From NCBI RefSeq assembly GCF_041435015.1, contig NZ_CP107989.1, positions 62,001-126,000 of the forward strand: a stretch of DNA of 64,000 nt, read 5' to 3'. This DNA is from Streptomyces canus (GTDB taxonomy: Bacteria; Actinomycetota; Actinomycetes; Streptomycetales; Streptomycetaceae). Position 1 is the stretch's first letter; the number at the start of each line of letters is the position of its first letter. Position numbers and translations under genes: made by a program. This document shows, piece after piece, positions 62,276 through 64,000 of this stretch. The notes below the pieces were generated by a model that made no database searches, was not told where the DNA came from, and was given only the letters and a program-made list of their open reading frames with translations.

Positions 62276-63082
62276 TTATGCCGGACTGCCGTCTGATGGC
62301 GTCCCCGTGGCGCGCCGGATGGGGAGCATCGTGGGGACCGGGTCGTTCGTGAGGAAGTCGAGAATGAGCCGGTTGACCTGCTCGGGCTTCTCCATCGGCA
62401 GCGCGTGAGAGGTTCCCGGGACGACGGCCAGTTCGGAGTTGGGGATCGCGCGGTACAGGGCAATCGTGTGTTCGAGTGTGATGAGGTCGTCGTCACCGAC
62501 GAGGACGAGTGTGGGCGCGCTGATACGGGCCAGGTCGTCGGTGGAGATCGCTGGCTGTGTGCGGATCATGTCGAGCACCTTGTGCACGATGACCGGCCAG
62601 TGTTCGGCGCCGTCCGGCGACACGGCTTCGTACATCTCACGGAACGCCGCCATATCGGGAGCATCCGCTGACATGTGGTCCAGCAACGCCGGCGCCGCAG
62701 AGCTTTCCGGACCGGGGAGGAAGTTGGCCCCCATGGCCACAACCTTCCGGACCAGGTCAGGGCGGGCAATGGCGACGAGCAGGGCGACAATGCCGCCATC
62801 GCTCCATCCGACGAGATGGGCCGGGCCTTCGACGACCGACTCGATGAAGGCGATGGTGTCGTCGGCCATGTCCTGGTACGACAGCGGTCCCTCAGCGTCG
62901 GGTGTACGCCCGTGGCCGCGGCGCTCGGGGAGGAACAGGCGGTACCTCGCCGCGAGATCGGCCCGCTGAGCCCCCCAGGTCTCGTTCGTGCACAAGCCGC
63001 CGTGCAGCAGGAGCAGCGGATCGCCAGCGCCCTCTGCCTCGTACCACGTCTTCACGCCGGGTAGCTCCACATATTCGCCCAT
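62276..63082 (-). CDS. Alpha/beta hydrolase
   Basis: 268 residues from ATG 63082. Typical small hydrolase: LLLLHGGLCTNETW, RRGHGRTPD, nucleophile in VGWSDGGIVAL (G-x-S-D-G, Ser), Asp in VLVGDDDLI, His in VPGTSHALP. Cytosolic. Close to the 3-oxoadipate enol-lactonase-like or general esterase group; substrate unknown. Confidence 0.9.
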   Translation of the reverse strand: MGEYVELPGVKTWYEAEGAGDPLLLLHGGLCTNETWGAQRADLAARYRLFLPERRGHGRTPDAEGPLSYQDMADDTIAFIESVVEGPAHLVGWSDGGIVALLVAIARPDLVRKVVAMGANFLPGPESSAAPALLDHMSADAPDMAAFREMYEAVSPDGAEHWPVIVHKVLDMIRTQPAISTDDLARISAPTLVLVGDDDLITLEHTIALYRAIPNSELAVVPGTSHALPMEKPEQVNRLILDFLTNDPVPTMLPIRRATGTPSDGSPA

Positions 63083-63604
63083 CGCCGCACGCCTCTCTGG
63101 GATGCCACCGTTCCTCCTCAGTCTCCGCAGCCGATGGACCGACCCGCAACGCGACGGTGCATCTGAGCGCCCAGGTGCGTGAGCATCCACGTGGCTGCCC
63201 GCCCGCTGACCGGCGCGATTGGCCTTCCGCCACCTGACGAGCCGCATTTCGTCAGTAGCCCTTCACCGGCAGGGAGTCGGCTGTACGTCTTGCCCGGCCC
63301 TGGCTCGCCCTTCCGCGGCCACCCAGCGGACCCGGGCCGACCAGGTCATCACCATCCGCACGACCAAGCACGGCCGGTCCTGCACCAGCCCGTATCACCC
63401 GCGAACTGGCGGCCGGGACGGCCACGGCACATGGGCAGACAGAGACGGTTTTCTTTCCGGAACCCGGCAGTGACCAGCACGTCAGAGTGCCCGCTGGCGG
63501 CCTGTAAGTGCCATGTAAAGAACGGGTAGGGTTCCCAGCGGTGTGCCGGAAAGCCTGGTCGGCGATGTGAGGACAGCTCTCTTCGTTGATCGGGGGTTCA
63601 GGTC
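63083..63604. other. Intergenic stretch without a supported gene
   Basis: About 520 bp. No frame with clear coding character. GGGGG at 63592-63596 is the likely ribosome binding site of the following antiporter gene. Confidence 0.5.
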
Positions 63605-64000
63605 ATGGTGCTCGTTGTGGTCTTCGGGGTGGCGCTGCTCATCGCGGTGCTGCTGTCCGGTCTGGCCGCCCGGACCGTTCTGTCGACGTCCTTTCTCTTC
63701 CTGGCCGGCGGCGCGCTGGTCAGTGACGGTTTCCTGGGGTTGATCCACATCGCGCCGGACAGCGAGATCGTGTCCGTGACGGCCGATCTGGCGCTGTTCG
63801 CGGTGCTGTTCACCCACGGCATGCACGTCTCCTTTCCCAAGCTGCGCGCCAACTGGCGCAACCCGGCCCGCGCCCTCGGACTCGGCATGCCGCTCGCGTT
63901 CGCCGGCATGGCGCTGATCACGCACTACCTGGTGGGCCTGGACTGGACGACGTCGTTCCTGGTCGGCGCCGTGCTGGCGCCGACCGACCCGGTGTTCGCC
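63605..64000 (+). CDS. Cation/proton antiporter (NhaP-type), 5' part; runs off the window
   Basis: Starting at ATG 63605, 132 codons are open to the window end. The first membrane segments (VFGVALLIAVLLSGLAARTVLS, FLFLAGGALVSDGFLG) and SFLVGAVLAPTDPVFA, with the family Asp in TDPVFA, identify a CPA1/NhaP-type Na+/H+ antiporter. No stop is reached, so the C-terminal part lies outside. Confidence 0.88.
   Translation, partial: MVLVVVFGVALLIAVLLSGLAARTVLSTSFLFLAGGALVSDGFLGLIHIAPDSEIVSVTADLALFAVLFTHGMHVSFPKLRANWRNPARALGLGMPLAFAGMALITHYLVGLDWTTSFLVGAVLAPTDPVFA

Noticed and set aside
1..64000. tRNA or rRNA genes and a prophage
   Set aside because: No cloverleaf-like sequence with conserved GGTTC loop and CCA-type end was recognised, and there are no phage structural genes. 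A covariance-model scan would be needed to be certain.

Overview
The window is high-GC actinobacterial DNA and reads like a Streptomyces chromosome arm. Third codon positions are strongly GC, several starts are GTG or TTG, and the families are typical of the genus: DUF5819/HTTM, DUF664, stand-alone Clp_N proteins, Streptomyces-type IS5/IS701/IS21 remnants and secreted proteins with ricin-type domains. Pseudogenes and insertion-sequence scars are very frequent, as expected near a linear-chromosome end. No rRNA, tRNA, CRISPR array or complete prophage was seen.

Left part (1-14.7 kb): a truncated GH2 glycosidase with a ricin-type lectin domain, an S9 peptidase, then a small secreted Ser-rich protein followed by a cluster of hairpins and a terminator. 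Next come DUF5819, HTTM membrane protein and M23 peptidase genes with overlapping ends, a sedolisin (S53) protease and a decayed FAD oxidoreductase. A decayed ATP-dependent DNA ligase and an IS5 fragment follow.

Middle left (14.8-32.6 kb): metabolic and regulatory genes, including an XRE regulator, HSL-type esterase, cupin, MarR/epoxide-hydrolase divergent pair, a three-gene set with two stand-alone Clp_N proteins, a lipoprotein, TetR/SDR, TetR/(MFS-hydrolase fusion) and MBL/AraC pairs. Three of the divergent pairs have recognisable palindromic operators.

Middle right (32.6-44 kb): plasmid-type and integration remnants (replication-relaxation protein, dehydrogenase tail, IS5), a broken three-repeat secreted protein, then a carbohydrate/ester-degrading group (carboxylesterase, GH3 with PA14, GH18 fragment, ThuA with a broken lectin tail) and a Cmx/CmlR-type efflux pump.

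44.5-51.7 kb: a compact locus with an ABC exporter, a PAP2-like membrane protein, a WS/DGAT-like acyltransferase, two trans-polyprenyl synthases and a class I methyltransferase. The inferred role is making, modifying and exporting a prenyl lipid or terpenoid; I could not match it to a described pathway.

Right part (52-64 kb): small immunity-like genes (SUKH-like, DUF4279, HEPN-like) mixed with an intact IS5-family element whose ends and 3-bp target duplication can be read exactly, an IS21 remnant, a ricin-domain secreted protein, a broken APC permease, a PucR regulator, an alpha/beta hydrolase, and the start of a cation/proton antiporter that runs off the window.
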